Below, in pieces: positions 8,948 to 17,012 of a stretch of DNA of 64,000 nt. The stretch is from JAGVDM01 sp964642315 (GTDB lineage Bacteria > Patescibacteriota > Gracilibacteria > Peribacterales > Peribacteraceae): the NCBI GenBank assembly GCA_964642315.1, contig CAZXOG010000001.1, forward strand, positions 434,001-498,000, written 5' to 3'. Position 1 is the first letter of the stretch. Each line of letters starts with the position of its first letter. The translations under genes and the position numbers were made by a program. Under the pieces are notes generated by a model. That model had not been told where the DNA came from. It saw only the letters and a list, made by a program, of their open reading frames with translations, and did not search any database.

Positions 8948-10252
8948 TCATGCGTGCGGGAACATCTCCTGGAGCATGGCGCGGACGATTTCCCGTTCGT
9001 TCCAGGGCACTTGGCCCTGCGCCGTCATCATCGTTGTATCCGCCCCCTTTCCGCAGAGCAGTACGACATCGCCGGGATGTGCAGCCTTGAGAAGCCACGC
9101 AATGGCTTCGCGGCGATCGGGGATCCTGTGCGCTTCACAGTGCTGCCGATCGACGCCGTCCCACACCTCATTGATGATGCGCTCAGGATCTTCCGTGTAC
9201 GGATCCTCGTTGCTCACGACGACGACGTCCGCGCGAGCGCTGCAGATGCGGCCGACCTCCGGGCGCTTCTCGCGCATGCGATCTCCACAGCTCCCCGTGA
9301 GCACGAGAACGCGGCTCCCCCTGGGGCAGAGCGCTCGCGCAGCTTCGAGAGTTTTCTCGTACGCGCCAGGGGTGACCGTGAAATCCACGAATACCGTGAA
9401 TGGCTGTCCTGCTTCGATGCGTTCCATCCGCCCGGGCGCCCCGCGGAAATCCCTGAGGGCGCGGACGGATGTCGCAGTATCCACGCCGGCGGCATTCGCG
9501 GCGGCGATGGCGGCTAGCGCGTTCTCCAGGTTGAAGCTGCCCGGGAGACGAAGGAGAAGCGGATGGGCTTCCTTCGATGTGCTGTCGTGGAGCACGGCAC
9601 TGCTCTGGTGTGGCTCGATGCGAAGGTCGCTGAGCCAGAGATGCCGCTCGTCGCGCCTGTGCTCCGGCGTGAGCGAGAAGGTGCGTGTTTCCTTGCTTGG
9701 AATTGCGGAGAGCAGGGAATACGAACCATCCGAGCGATTGAGGATCTTCGTCCCGCGGCCGTGGAGCATGGTGAAGAGAATGCTTTTATCCTTGCGGTAC
9801 TGCTCCATGGTGCCGTGGTAATCCAAGTGCTCGGGGGATGTGTTCGTCATGAGGGCGATGCGCGGCCAGATGCAGGCGAGACGACCCTGCACGAGCCCGT
9901 GGGAGGAGCATTCAACCACCGCATGTGTGCACCCCTGTTTCCTCAGGTCGCGAAGGAATCGCTGAATGACAAAGGGGGAAGGTGATGTTTTCTGTGTCTC
10001 ATTCCACGTGATAGCTTCGTTCACTTGGAAGAATGCCGTAGAGAGAGCTCCGCAGCGGATCCCGGCGGCGTTGGCGATATGCGCGATCATGCCCACCGTG
10101 GTCGTCTTCCCATCGGTTCCGGTGACGCCGATCACCGTGAGGTTGCGGGCAGGAAACCCGAAACGCATGGCGGCGAGGAGCCCGCGCGTCCTGTGGTAAG
10201 CGAGACGCAGGGGATTGCGGTTCCCGACGAGGCGTTTGAGGGTGTGGAGCAC
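8948..10252 (-). CDS. Mur ligase, MurE-like
   Basis: A 434-residue ATP-dependent Mur ligase. The P-loop VTGTDGKTTT is at about residue 45, followed by the family segments NTSPEHLDYHGTMEQY, GSFNLENALAA and DFRGAPGRMERI. It is most like MurE (UDP-MurNAc-tripeptide synthetase), but it is about 60 residues short because the N-terminal UDP-binding domain is almost missing, and the DNPR motif that selects meso-diaminopimelate is replaced by SNEDP. The added amino acid is therefore unlikely to be predicted from this sequence, and a different acceptor is possible. The GTG start follows a TACTCT element by 9 bases. Confidence 0.8.
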   Translation of the reverse strand: MLHTLKRLVGNRNPLRLAYHRTRGLLAAMRFGFPARNLTVIGVTGTDGKTTTVGMIAHIANAAGIRCGALSTAFFQVNEAITWNETQKTSPSPFVIQRFLRDLRKQGCTHAVVECSSHGLVQGRLACIWPRIALMTNTSPEHLDYHGTMEQYRKDKSILFTMLHGRGTKILNRSDGSYSLLSAIPSKETRTFSLTPEHRRDERHLWLSDLRIEPHQSSAVLHDSTSKEAHPLLLRLPGSFNLENALAAIAAANAAGVDTATSVRALRDFRGAPGRMERIEAGQPFTVFVDFTVTPGAYEKTLEAARALCPRGSRVLVLTGSCGDRMREKRPEVGRICSARADVVVVSNEDPYTEDPERIINEVWDGVDRQHCEAHRIPDRREAIAWLLKAAHPGDVVLLCGKGADTTMMTAQGQVPWNEREIVRAMLQEMFPHA

Positions 10253-10276
10253 GGGAGAACTAGAGTAGCACGCTGT

Positions 10277-10654
10277 CTATTTCTGCGTGAGCAGAACTCG
10301 TGCGCGGGCGATGTCGTCCTCGATCTTTTCCCGCAGCGCTTGCGGAGTCGGGAAATCCTCGATACCGCGTATGCGAGCGACGACGCGGACTGCAAGCGTC
10401 TCGGGCTTTCCGCGCGGGACGGAGTCGAGGAGATGCACTTCGCAGGATACGGAATCCCGGAAGACCGGCCGCGGCCCGTAGTGCATGACGGCCTGTTCAA
10501 ATTTCCCGCCATTGTCCGCTATCGCTTCGCATGCATAGATTCCCTCTGAGAGTTGCGCCGGCACATCGCGGAGATCCAGATTGATCGTCGGACACTTGAG
10601 ATCCCGCTTGCCGCGGCCTGCGCCGCGTACGGTGCGTGCAGAGAATGTCATCAT
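10277..10654 (-). CDS. Riboflavin kinase (flavokinase domain only)
   Basis: A 125-residue protein matching only the C-terminal kinase domain of bacterial RibF, with GAGRGKRDLKCPTINLDL (the flavin/ATP loop and PTxN metal motif) at the start and the VHLLDSV and L.V..V..IRG strands after. It should make FMN from riboflavin and ATP. The FAD-synthetase half found in ordinary bacterial RibF is absent, so FAD would need another enzyme or import. A TATCCT lies 8 bases before the first of two adjacent ATGs. Confidence 0.85.
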   Translation of the reverse strand: MMTFSARTVRGAGRGKRDLKCPTINLDLRDVPAQLSEGIYACEAIADNGGKFEQAVMHYGPRPVFRDSVSCEVHLLDSVPRGKPETLAVRVVARIRGIEDFPTPQALREKIEDDIARARVLLTQK

Positions 10655-10672
10655 GCAGCGCGAGGATACCGC

Positions 10673-11092
10673 CTATGCAGCTTGCTGCAACGGCGATCCT
10701 CCCGGAAGCGTGGGCGGGATCGCGAATGGCGGACGGCTCACGCGCCCTTCGGGGGATGCGATTTCCACGGGAGCCTCTCGGGCCATGCGCGAATAGTCTG
10801 TCGGATTGAACCGTTCACGGTCGATTGCCATAGGAAGGAATGCGATGTGCGCAAGCCCCTTGAGGCCGAGCTTTGCCGTGCGCCAGGCAAGCAGCCCGGA
10901 AATCTTGAGGAACGTCCGCATACTGATCCCCAAGATATTCAGGCCGATTTTTGCCGGCTGCTCCATCAGTACTTCGCCGGCAAACTCGCCGACATCCTTG
11001 GATTTGAGGCTCTGCCACACCTCCCTGCCAGACTGTTTGGCAGTTCCAATCAGATCATTTCCAGCGCGCCCGAGTTCGCTCCGGATTCCCAT
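10673..11092 (-). CDS. Hypothetical protein
   Basis: A 139-residue protein of no recognised family. It is mostly helical with a moderately hydrophobic middle (about residues 50-90, GLNILGISMRTFLKISGLLAW and on), which might be a peripheral or single membrane helix, and a proline-rich C-terminus. A perfect TATAAT lies 7 bases before the ATG, so it is expressed and probably leaderless. It lies between the riboflavin kinase and a small membrane protein on the same strand. Confidence 0.65.
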   Translation of the reverse strand: MGIRSELGRAGNDLIGTAKQSGREVWQSLKSKDVGEFAGEVLMEQPAKIGLNILGISMRTFLKISGLLAWRTAKLGLKGLAHIAFLPMAIDRERFNPTDYSRMAREAPVEIASPEGRVSRPPFAIPPTLPGGSPLQQAA

Positions 11093-11134
11093 GAATGTTA
11101 TTATAACATTTTATTTAGTAATGTACAATTTCTC

Positions 11135-11461
11135 TCATTTCCTCCTGCTCCAACCTTCGAGGAGGAAAAGAATGCCTATGCAGATCGGAATGCTGCTCAA
11201 AGCCCAATCCAACCAGGACTTCGCATTCCAGAAGCTTGGCAGGAGAAATTTGATCCCGGCGAGCACGAAGATCCACCCGCCGATCTTCGGCCACTTCCAC
11301 GCGACAACAGTCGCGATGAATGCAACGAGTGCGACAAGCCCGTGCATGAGAGAATCCATCCACCCGAAATCTGGGCCGATCCCTTCCAGGATAAACATGG
11401 AAAGGAACATGACAATCAAACCTGAAAGCACCCTTGGTATGCACCAGAGAATAGTTCGCAT
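11135..11461 (-). CDS. Small four-TM membrane protein
   Basis: A 108-residue integral membrane protein with four hydrophobic helices (about residues 8-28, 38-58, 60-75, 84-104) and a basic C-terminus WSRRK. The charge pattern resembles small uncharacterised DUF families common in Patescibacteria, but no motif allows a name. It is 42 bases upstream of the gene at 10673-11092 on the same strand. Confidence 0.65.
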   Translation of the reverse strand: MRTILWCIPRVLSGLIVMFLSMFILEGIGPDFGWMDSLMHGLVALVAFIATVVAWKWPKIGGWIFVLAGIKFLLPSFWNAKSWLDWALSSIPICIGILFLLEGWSRRK

Positions 11462-11561
11462 GCATGCAGCGTAGCGCGATCTTCAGCGCGGTGCGACGTA
11501 TCTTCTGGCGGAGGGAGTGGGATTCGCCCCGCACCTTCCTTAAAGCAGTGATGAAAAACTC

Positions 11562-11651
11562 TGGCGGAAGCGGGAGGATTCGAACCTCCGAGACCCTTGC
11601 GGGTCTACCTGTTTTCAAGACAGGCCCGATCGACCACTCCGGCACGCTTCC
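11562..11651 (-). tRNA. tRNA-Ser(TGA)
   Basis: Read on the minus strand it folds into a full serine tRNA with a long variable arm. The acceptor stem GGAAGCG pairs with CGCTTCC, the anticodon loop is CTTGAAA with anticodon TGA, the T loop is GTTCGAATC, and the 3' CCA is encoded. A broken copy of a serine tRNA lies just upstream in the same direction (11676-11719). Confidence 0.95.
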
Positions 11652-11675
11652 ATACTGGAGATTCTACCAGAAGGT

Positions 11676-11719
11676 GCGGGGTTCAAGACCGCCGCCATCG
11701 ACCACTCGGCCATCCCTCC
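11676..11719 (-). pseudogene. 5' half of a tRNA-Ser
   Basis: On the minus strand this reads as the acceptor 5' strand, D arm and anticodon arm of a serine tRNA (GGAGGGATGGCCGAGTGGTC, then a CTTGAAC loop with anticodon TGA). It stops at the anticodon stem: no variable arm, T arm or matching 3' acceptor strand follows, and the anticodon stem has one mismatch. Its acceptor strand does not pair with the 3' end of the intact tRNA-Ser downstream, so the pair is not an intron-split tRNA. TACAAT (complement of 11728-11733 approximately) lies just upstream and may drive both. Confidence 0.65.
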
Positions 11720-11801
11720 GCATGCATTGTACAACGTCTTCGGAGTGGAATTCCGAAAATGGGAAGATGAGATTGCACTCTCTCGCGTGTAGAATCCGCC
11801 C

Positions 11802-12281
11802 ATGCGAATACGCCTGCAAACGCTTGTCTTCCTCGCACTCTTCCTCGCTGCATGTGGGAGGGGTGTAACTTCCACGGAATCTTTCGGCGCATTGCTCGAC
11901 GGAGACCCGAACGCCCTGAGCGAATTCGCCGGAGGCAAGGCGCTTGTTGCGCATTTCGTTGCCGAAGGGTGCACAGCATGCGCGGAAGACAGGGTTCTCC
12001 TCGCTGATCTTCAGCGGGAATTCCCCACGATACTTATCGCCGAAGTGAACGTCACAGACATCGGTGTGATGAAGCAGGACACTGCGCCACAAGCGGATGC
12101 GGTGTTCCCGGTGACCGCGGATGAGAATGGCGAACTTTGGCGCGGATTCCAGGTGACAGTCTTCCCGACCACGCTCCTCATGGACAAGGGGGGTCGCGTG
12201 ATTTCCCGCGTAGACGGGGCGCTCGATCGCGCAGAACTCTTCATGCGGACACAGGAACTCGTCGACCTTCAGGGCGAATGA
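11802..12281 (+). CDS. Thioredoxin-fold lipoprotein
   Basis: A 159-residue TlpA/thioredoxin-like lipoprotein. The signal MRIRLQTLVFLALFLAAC ends in a lipobox. The thioredoxin fold shows a CxxC redox motif (EGCTACAEDR, about residues 51-54) and a cis-proline segment (VFPTTLLMDKGGRVI). It would act outside the membrane, reducing or oxidising disulfides in exported proteins, alongside the DsbA-like proteins at 15412 and 42624. TAGAAT lies 6 bases before the ATG, which suggests a leaderless message. Confidence 0.85.
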   Translation: MRIRLQTLVFLALFLAACGRGVTSTESFGALLDGDPNALSEFAGGKALVAHFVAEGCTACAEDRVLLADLQREFPTILIAEVNVTDIGVMKQDTAPQADAVFPVTADENGELWRGFQVTVFPTTLLMDKGGRVISRVDGALDRAELFMRTQELVDLQGE

Positions 12282-12287
12282 AAGATT

Positions 12288-14591
12288 CTAGGCGAGTTCT
12301 CTGAGCATCTTGAGAAGCCGGTCGTTCGTGGGCAGACGGTCCCTTGGACATTCGTGAGCGCGCCAGCGTTCCCGGAGCGCATCGAGGTAGCCCTTCTGCG
12401 CCAGTGTGTGCAGGAAATCCCCGATATGCTCACGGAAGCGGCTGTTGCGAGCGTTGTGAACGAGTTCGAATACTGCAGTGACGAGCGCGTCTTCGCCGCC
12501 ACAGACTTCCGTGCGAATCTCATCGAGAACAGCGTTCTCGATACTCTCCGCATCAATTCCCGCCATGAAGGCGAGTGCATCGGACGTTCCCGAAGGAAAG
12601 TATTGCGAGAGCCCGAGCCGCCGCAGAGAGCAGGGGAGTGCGAAATCGGCGATCACGTCTGCCACCTGCGAAGCAAGTCCCCCTTCCGTATTGTGGTCTT
12701 CCACCACGATCAGGTGCCCGGTTTCCAGGGCGGCCCGGATGACCGCGGCAGCATCGAGCGGCCGAATGCAGGCCACGTTGAGCACGCGCACCGCAACAGG
12801 TGATTCCGTGCTGCGCAGGGTGTCCGCTGCCTGCACGGCATCGTGCACGGATTTCCCCGTGGCAAGAATCGTCACCTTGTCTGCAGTATCACCGGTGCCG
12901 CGGACCAGATCTGCCTTACCGTCGAACGTGTACTCCGCGTCGTAGAGCACGTCGCCGCCCGGCGTGAGGAGCTGCGGGTGGTCGGTGCGGGGGGAGAAGA
13001 CGAAAACGCTCGTATCGCCGCGCGCGACGAGTGCCAGTCCCGCTTCCGCCATTGCGCCCGCCTGATTGCAGTCGGCCGGCATCCACACCTGCGTGTGGCG
13101 CAGCGGCAGATTGAGATAGTTCTGCTCCTGGTGCGTTTCGCCGTCCTCGCCGACGGAGAGGCCCGCATGCGTGCAGTCGTGGAGCACAGCGCAACGCGTA
13201 TGGCCGCAGTTGATGTCGATAAGCCGGGCATTCGCCCGTGCCTCGTTCGTTCCGAACGCAGCGAACGTGTAGGTGACGGGCAGCAAGCCGACTTGCCGCA
13301 TGCCCGCAGCCATCATGGCCATGTTCGCTTCCGCGACGCCCACGTTGATCACGCGATGGGGGAACGATTTCGCAACCTTGTCGAACCCGCCGGAACCGGC
13401 GAGATCAGCGTGGAGAACAACGATGCGATCGTCGGTCGCCATGAGATTCGCGAGGTGCACTGCTCCGAAATCCTTGCGCGCAGCTCCGGGCTCCTTCGTG
13501 ATTCTCCGCGCAGCGTGGGGCTTCAAGGTGAGCGGGATGTCGGTAGCGACCATCCCGCTGGCAGCGCGCGCAATCTCCTTCTTGCGGTACGGTTCGTAGG
13601 CGGCGATTGCCTCTTCGAAATCCGGGAGCTCCGCGAGCGCCTTCTCGGCCTCCGCATCGGAAAGCGGGGAGCCATGGTAGTTCTTTGCCCCCGTGTTCGA
13701 GCCTTCTTCCATGAAGGAAATGCCACTTCCCATGGTGGTGTAGTAACAGAGAAAGATGGGCATTCCCTTGCCAAGGAACGTATCTGCAAGTTCCTGTGCG
13801 GCCTTCACCTGTGCAGGATCATTGCCGTTCTGCACTTCGATCACCCGCCATCCGCACGCGGCGGCAATGGAGGCGAAGTCCGCCGCGACGGTGCGGGAGG
13901 GAAGATCGGAGAGCTGCACGTCGTTGAAGTCGCCGTGGACGACGAGATTGTCGAGCTTCAGGTGGCCCGCGAGCCGGAAGGCCTCGATCACCTGGCCCTC
14001 CTGCGCGTCGCCGTCGGCAAGGAGCACGTCCACGATTCCCGGCTGCCCGCGGTACCGGAGACCGAATGCCGCTCCGAGCGCGTTGCTCACGCCCTTGCCG
14101 AGCGGGCCGGTGCCGAAGGGGATGCCGCCGATGCCGGCCTCGATGTGTCCTGGGAGCCCGGAGGGCGTGCGGAAGTGCTCGATGATCGCCTGCGGGCTCG
14201 CGAGGCGCGGATCGTCAACGCCGCGCCCGAAGAGCCAGAGCAGACCGTACTGCAGCACGGAGAGGTGTCCGGGGCTCATGCGCAGCGGCTGATCGACGGC
14301 GGGATCCCGTCGGCGCGAAAGCACATAGCATGCGGTGAACGCCGAAAGCACGCCTCCGGGATGCCCGGATTTGTGCGCGCGGGGCGCACGGACGGCAAGA
14401 TGCCGGATAATGGTGTGCGCGGCATCGAATGCGCTTTGCTCTTCTTTGGAGAGAGCTGCCCCTTGCTCCGGTCCGATCCACAGGGGCTCCGCGTGCTCGG
14501 AGGAGGAAAGGATGCGGCGCAGCGAATGCGGGACACGGCGCGCATCGTGTTCTGCAAGGAGTGCTTCAACGTTCGGACGGGAGTGGGACAT
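12288..14591 (-). CDS. tkt: Transketolase
   Basis: A 767-residue transketolase with all three domains in one chain. The thiamine diphosphate domain has HKSGHPGG, the LADGDAQEGQ motif (GDA in place of GDG) and HGDFND; the pyrimidine-binding domain has VINVGVAEANMAMMAAGM and FGEDG-like VGEDGETHQEQ; the C-terminal domain ends RLGLSQYFPSG. It exchanges two-carbon units between sugar phosphates in the pentose-phosphate pathway. The start MSHSRPN at 14591 follows a TACACT by about 12 bases; the frame is open to 14675. Partners in the window are the aldolase at 16362 and Gnd at 17495. Confidence 0.9.
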   Translation of the reverse strand: MSHSRPNVEALLAEHDARRVPHSLRRILSSSEHAEPLWIGPEQGAALSKEEQSAFDAAHTIIRHLAVRAPRAHKSGHPGGVLSAFTACYVLSRRRDPAVDQPLRMSPGHLSVLQYGLLWLFGRGVDDPRLASPQAIIEHFRTPSGLPGHIEAGIGGIPFGTGPLGKGVSNALGAAFGLRYRGQPGIVDVLLADGDAQEGQVIEAFRLAGHLKLDNLVVHGDFNDVQLSDLPSRTVAADFASIAAACGWRVIEVQNGNDPAQVKAAQELADTFLGKGMPIFLCYYTTMGSGISFMEEGSNTGAKNYHGSPLSDAEAEKALAELPDFEEAIAAYEPYRKKEIARAASGMVATDIPLTLKPHAARRITKEPGAARKDFGAVHLANLMATDDRIVVLHADLAGSGGFDKVAKSFPHRVINVGVAEANMAMMAAGMRQVGLLPVTYTFAAFGTNEARANARLIDINCGHTRCAVLHDCTHAGLSVGEDGETHQEQNYLNLPLRHTQVWMPADCNQAGAMAEAGLALVARGDTSVFVFSPRTDHPQLLTPGGDVLYDAEYTFDGKADLVRGTGDTADKVTILATGKSVHDAVQAADTLRSTESPVAVRVLNVACIRPLDAAAVIRAALETGHLIVVEDHNTEGGLASQVADVIADFALPCSLRRLGLSQYFPSGTSDALAFMAGIDAESIENAVLDEIRTEVCGGEDALVTAVFELVHNARNSRFREHIGDFLHTLAQKGYLDALRERWRAHECPRDRLPTNDRLLKMLRELA

Positions 14592-14727
14592 AGGTGCATC
14601 CAGAGTGTATGGCTGCATGCCGAAGCCGTAAAGCTGCTCGTTGCTCCCCGCGGCTTCGCCGCGTGTCAAGCGCATGTGCCTTGCTTGGGTCCCGGAGCAT
14701 TACTACAGTGCATCCCCGTCCACTCTT

Positions 14728-14841
14728 ATGGATCGCTTACTCCCCGGATACCGCAGGAGGGTTGTTCCGCTCGTCGCGCTCAACGTGACGGCGATTATCA
14801 TGATCAGCCTGTTCCTCCTCACATCGACGAATCCTTTCTAA
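14728..14841 (+). CDS. 37-residue single-TM peptide
   Basis: A short frame starting ATG 14728 gives MDRLLPGYRRRVVPLVALNV, then a hydrophobic run (TAIIMISLFLLTS) and ends TNPF. One basic N-terminal patch and one membrane helix are all it contains. It lies divergent from tkt and convergent with the gene at 14838, ending 4 bases into it. Its shape matches the peptide at 5514. Without homologues the call rests on composition only. Confidence 0.45.
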   Translation: MDRLLPGYRRRVVPLVALNVTAIIMISLFLLTSTNPF

Positions 14842-15320
14842 GAGGGTGAGCCTTCCCCGTTTCCTGGTTGATCAGGGGATCGGTTGATAGTCCCATCCGG
14901 CTGCCGCTCCAGGCTGAGCTTTGTGCGGAGAGCATTGTTGATGTCAGTGATCGCCTTCGTACCGATTTGGGATATCTGGAGGAGAACGGCATCCGGCTGG
15001 CCTTCGAGGTCACGGACGGTGGAGATGCCCCTTTTATCCAAGGCATTCGCCGTTCGTGTGGGGAGGAGATCGCAGAGAGGGGCTTCGAGGGGATCTTCAT
15101 CCTCGTCAGTCTCGTCCGCAGGCGCGCCGTTGCCCGGCTGCTGTTCTGCCCATTGTTCGTACTCATCGTACGGAATACCAACGTGTTCCAGGTACCCTTT
15201 GCGGATTCCCACGTCCTCCATGCTGTGGGCCTGACGGAGGAATACTTCTCTCCGGCCCTCTGCTTTCTCTGCAATGTCTGCCGCGCTGCAGCGGTTCAGT
15301 TCACCTTCATGATTTCCCAT
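14838..15320 (-). CDS. Stand-alone RNA polymerase alpha-CTD-like helix-hairpin-helix protein
   Basis: A 160-residue acidic protein. Residues about 82-140 read L..LLPTRTANALDKRGISTVRDLEG and LLQISQIGTKAITDINNALR, which is the layout of the RNA polymerase alpha C-terminal domain (LP.R..N.L...GI.TV.DL, then I...G.K.L.EI). In alpha that domain binds UP-element DNA and activators; here it is on its own behind an acidic linker (ADETDEDEDP). It may be a transcription factor or another HhH DNA-binding protein. A TATAGT lies 9 bases before the ATG. Confidence 0.7.
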   Translation of the reverse strand: MGNHEGELNRCSAADIAEKAEGRREVFLRQAHSMEDVGIRKGYLEHVGIPYDEYEQWAEQQPGNGAPADETDEDEDPLEAPLCDLLPTRTANALDKRGISTVRDLEGQPDAVLLQISQIGTKAITDINNALRTKLSLERQPDGTINRSPDQPGNGEGSPS

Positions 15321-15411
15321 AGGGAATGCACTATACGGTTGCTCGGAGAGTGTGCAAGTGCATGCTCAGGAAAGAGAGGATACACTGACCCTGCCCTTTC
15401 CCCTCGTTCTG

Positions 15412-16311
15412 ATGCCGTTCAGATTTCAGCACTCCGTGCTGGCTGCAGGTTCGTTGCTCCTTATCACACTTTCCTCCATCCCTCCGGCCGTTGCCGCGAA
15501 TGCTTCGGATCTGTCTGCTGCCAAAGTTTCGCCAAGAACTCTCCGCGAGATGCGTGCTACTACGCGCAGCCGCAACCGCGAGCAGGTGTTGCCGTTCGCC
15601 CGCGAACGGTTCTCCGGCCGTCCGACACGCACGGAGCAAATTCCCGCCGTGCGTTCCCGCGCGCTGCGTACGACCGTGGAGCGTGATGTCACGTTGCAGC
15701 ACAAGCGTGCACGCGTACGCCAATTGCAGAAGAAGAGTGCAGAGACTGTGCCAGCGGCGCAGGGGGAGGAAGGTGGGGTGTCTCTCAGCCGCAACGACCA
15801 TATTATCGGGAACAGGAATGCACAGATTTCATTCATTACGTACACGGATTTCGAATGCCCGTACTGCCGCGAGCTCCATGGAGTTTTCAAGGAACTCCTC
15901 GAATTGTATGGTGCGAAAATCAATGTCGCGTACCGCCATTTCCCGCTTTCGTTCCATGCAAATGCAATGAATGCGGCTCAGGCAAGTGAGTGCGTTGCAG
16001 CGCAGGGCGGGGACGAGGCTTTCGCGGCATTCGTCGATCGTCTTGCGAAGAATGGCCCCGAACCAGATCAGTACAGCGCGTGGCTCCCGAAAATTGGCAT
16101 CGATAGCGGGGAATTTGTGCGTTGCATGGATTCTGAACGATTCACAAATCGCATCAATGCGGGGATCGCGGAGGCCGAATCTCTCGGTGTTTCCGCCACT
16201 CCGACGACGTTCGTTATCGATCATCTTTCGGGCACAACGCTGACGGAAGAAGGTTACTATCCTGTTGAGCATTTCATGGAAGCGATCGATGCAGTTCTGG
16301 TATCCGACTGA
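15412..16311 (+). CDS. Exported DsbA-family thiol oxidoreductase
   Basis: A 299-residue protein. The start at ATG 15412 gives a signal peptide MPFRFQHSVLAAGSLLLITL, cut near PAVAA; a basic helical linker (about 40-120) then leads to a DsbA/thioredoxin-like domain from about residue 125. The redox motif is CPYC in TDFECPYCRELH, followed by the AYRHFPLSFHANA segment and SATPTTFVI with cis-proline. It should oxidise or isomerise disulfides in exported proteins. A second DsbA-like protein is at 42624. TACACT lies about 30 bases upstream. Confidence 0.88.
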   Translation: MPFRFQHSVLAAGSLLLITLSSIPPAVAANASDLSAAKVSPRTLREMRATTRSRNREQVLPFARERFSGRPTRTEQIPAVRSRALRTTVERDVTLQHKRARVRQLQKKSAETVPAAQGEEGGVSLSRNDHIIGNRNAQISFITYTDFECPYCRELHGVFKELLELYGAKINVAYRHFPLSFHANAMNAAQASECVAAQGGDEAFAAFVDRLAKNGPEPDQYSAWLPKIGIDSGEFVRCMDSERFTNRINAGIAEAESLGVSATPTTFVIDHLSGTTLTEEGYYPVEHFMEAIDAVLVSD

Positions 16312-16361
16312 CGTTTCCGCTTGGTTCTGCTAGGATTTCTCCGCTCTTCCCCGCACCCCCT

Positions 16362-17012
16362 ATGAAACTGTTCCTCGATACTGCGAACGTTGATCATGTT
16401 GCCGAGGTTGCATCGTGGGGCGTTCTCGACGGCGTCACGACGAATCCGACGCTCGTGGCGAAGGAAGGGAAGGATTTTAAAAAAACAGTCCTCGCCATGT
16501 GCAAGCTCGTTCCTGCCGTGAGTGCGCAGGTGACGGCAACGGACGTGGCAGGCATGAAGAAGCAGGCGGAGGAGTACCGCGCGTGGCACAAGCATGTCGT
16601 GGTGAAGGTGCCGATGACGGTCGAGGGCCTCAAGGCGCTTTCGTACTGCAAGAATCGGAAAATCCCCACGAACACGACGCTCGTGTTCTCGGTGAACCAG
16701 GCAATTCTCGCTGCGAAGGCAGGCGCCACGATGATCAGCCCGTTCATCGGGCGTCTTGACGATGCCGGCGAGGACGGCATGGCGCTCATCGCGGAAATTA
16801 TGGAGGCATGGGAGCGTTACGGTTTCACGGCGCAGATTGTCGTGGCGTCGGTGCGTCATCCACGACACGTTGCAGAGGCCGCCCGTCTTGGGGCGCACAT
16901 CTGCACCATTCCCTACGATGTTTTCTGCAAGCTCCCGAGACACCCGCTCACCGATACGGGTCTCGACCGGTTCCTGAAGGACTGGAAGAGCGTTCAGAAG
17001 TCATCTAAATGA
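16362..17012 (+). CDS. Transaldolase / fructose-6-phosphate aldolase family
   Basis: A 216-residue short-type transaldolase (the TalC/MipB/FSA group). It starts KLFLDTANVDHVAEVASWG, has GVTTNPTL, the Schiff-base lysine in VVVKVPMT (about residue 86), NTTLVFSVNQA and SPFIGRLDD. It moves dihydroxyacetone units between sugar phosphates or cleaves fructose 6-phosphate; the two activities cannot be separated by eye. It would work with the transketolase at 12288. Its 3' end overlaps the convergent gene by 19 bases. Confidence 0.92.
   Translation: MKLFLDTANVDHVAEVASWGVLDGVTTNPTLVAKEGKDFKKTVLAMCKLVPAVSAQVTATDVAGMKKQAEEYRAWHKHVVVKVPMTVEGLKALSYCKNRKIPTNTTLVFSVNQAILAAKAGATMISPFIGRLDDAGEDGMALIAEIMEAWERYGFTAQIVVASVRHPRHVAEAARLGAHICTIPYDVFCKLPRHPLTDTGLDRFLKDWKSVQKSSK

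Noticed and set aside
11562..11719. Intron-containing tRNA-Ser formed by the half gene and the intact tRNA
   Set aside because: The 5' acceptor strand GGAGGGA does not pair with the downstream 3' strand CGCTTCC, and the downstream tRNA is complete on its own.
12843..14849. 668-codon open frame antisense to transketolase
   Set aside because: High GC third positions keep the opposite strand open; the protein is rich in Arg, His and Gly without motifs, and the transketolase motifs are on the minus strand.
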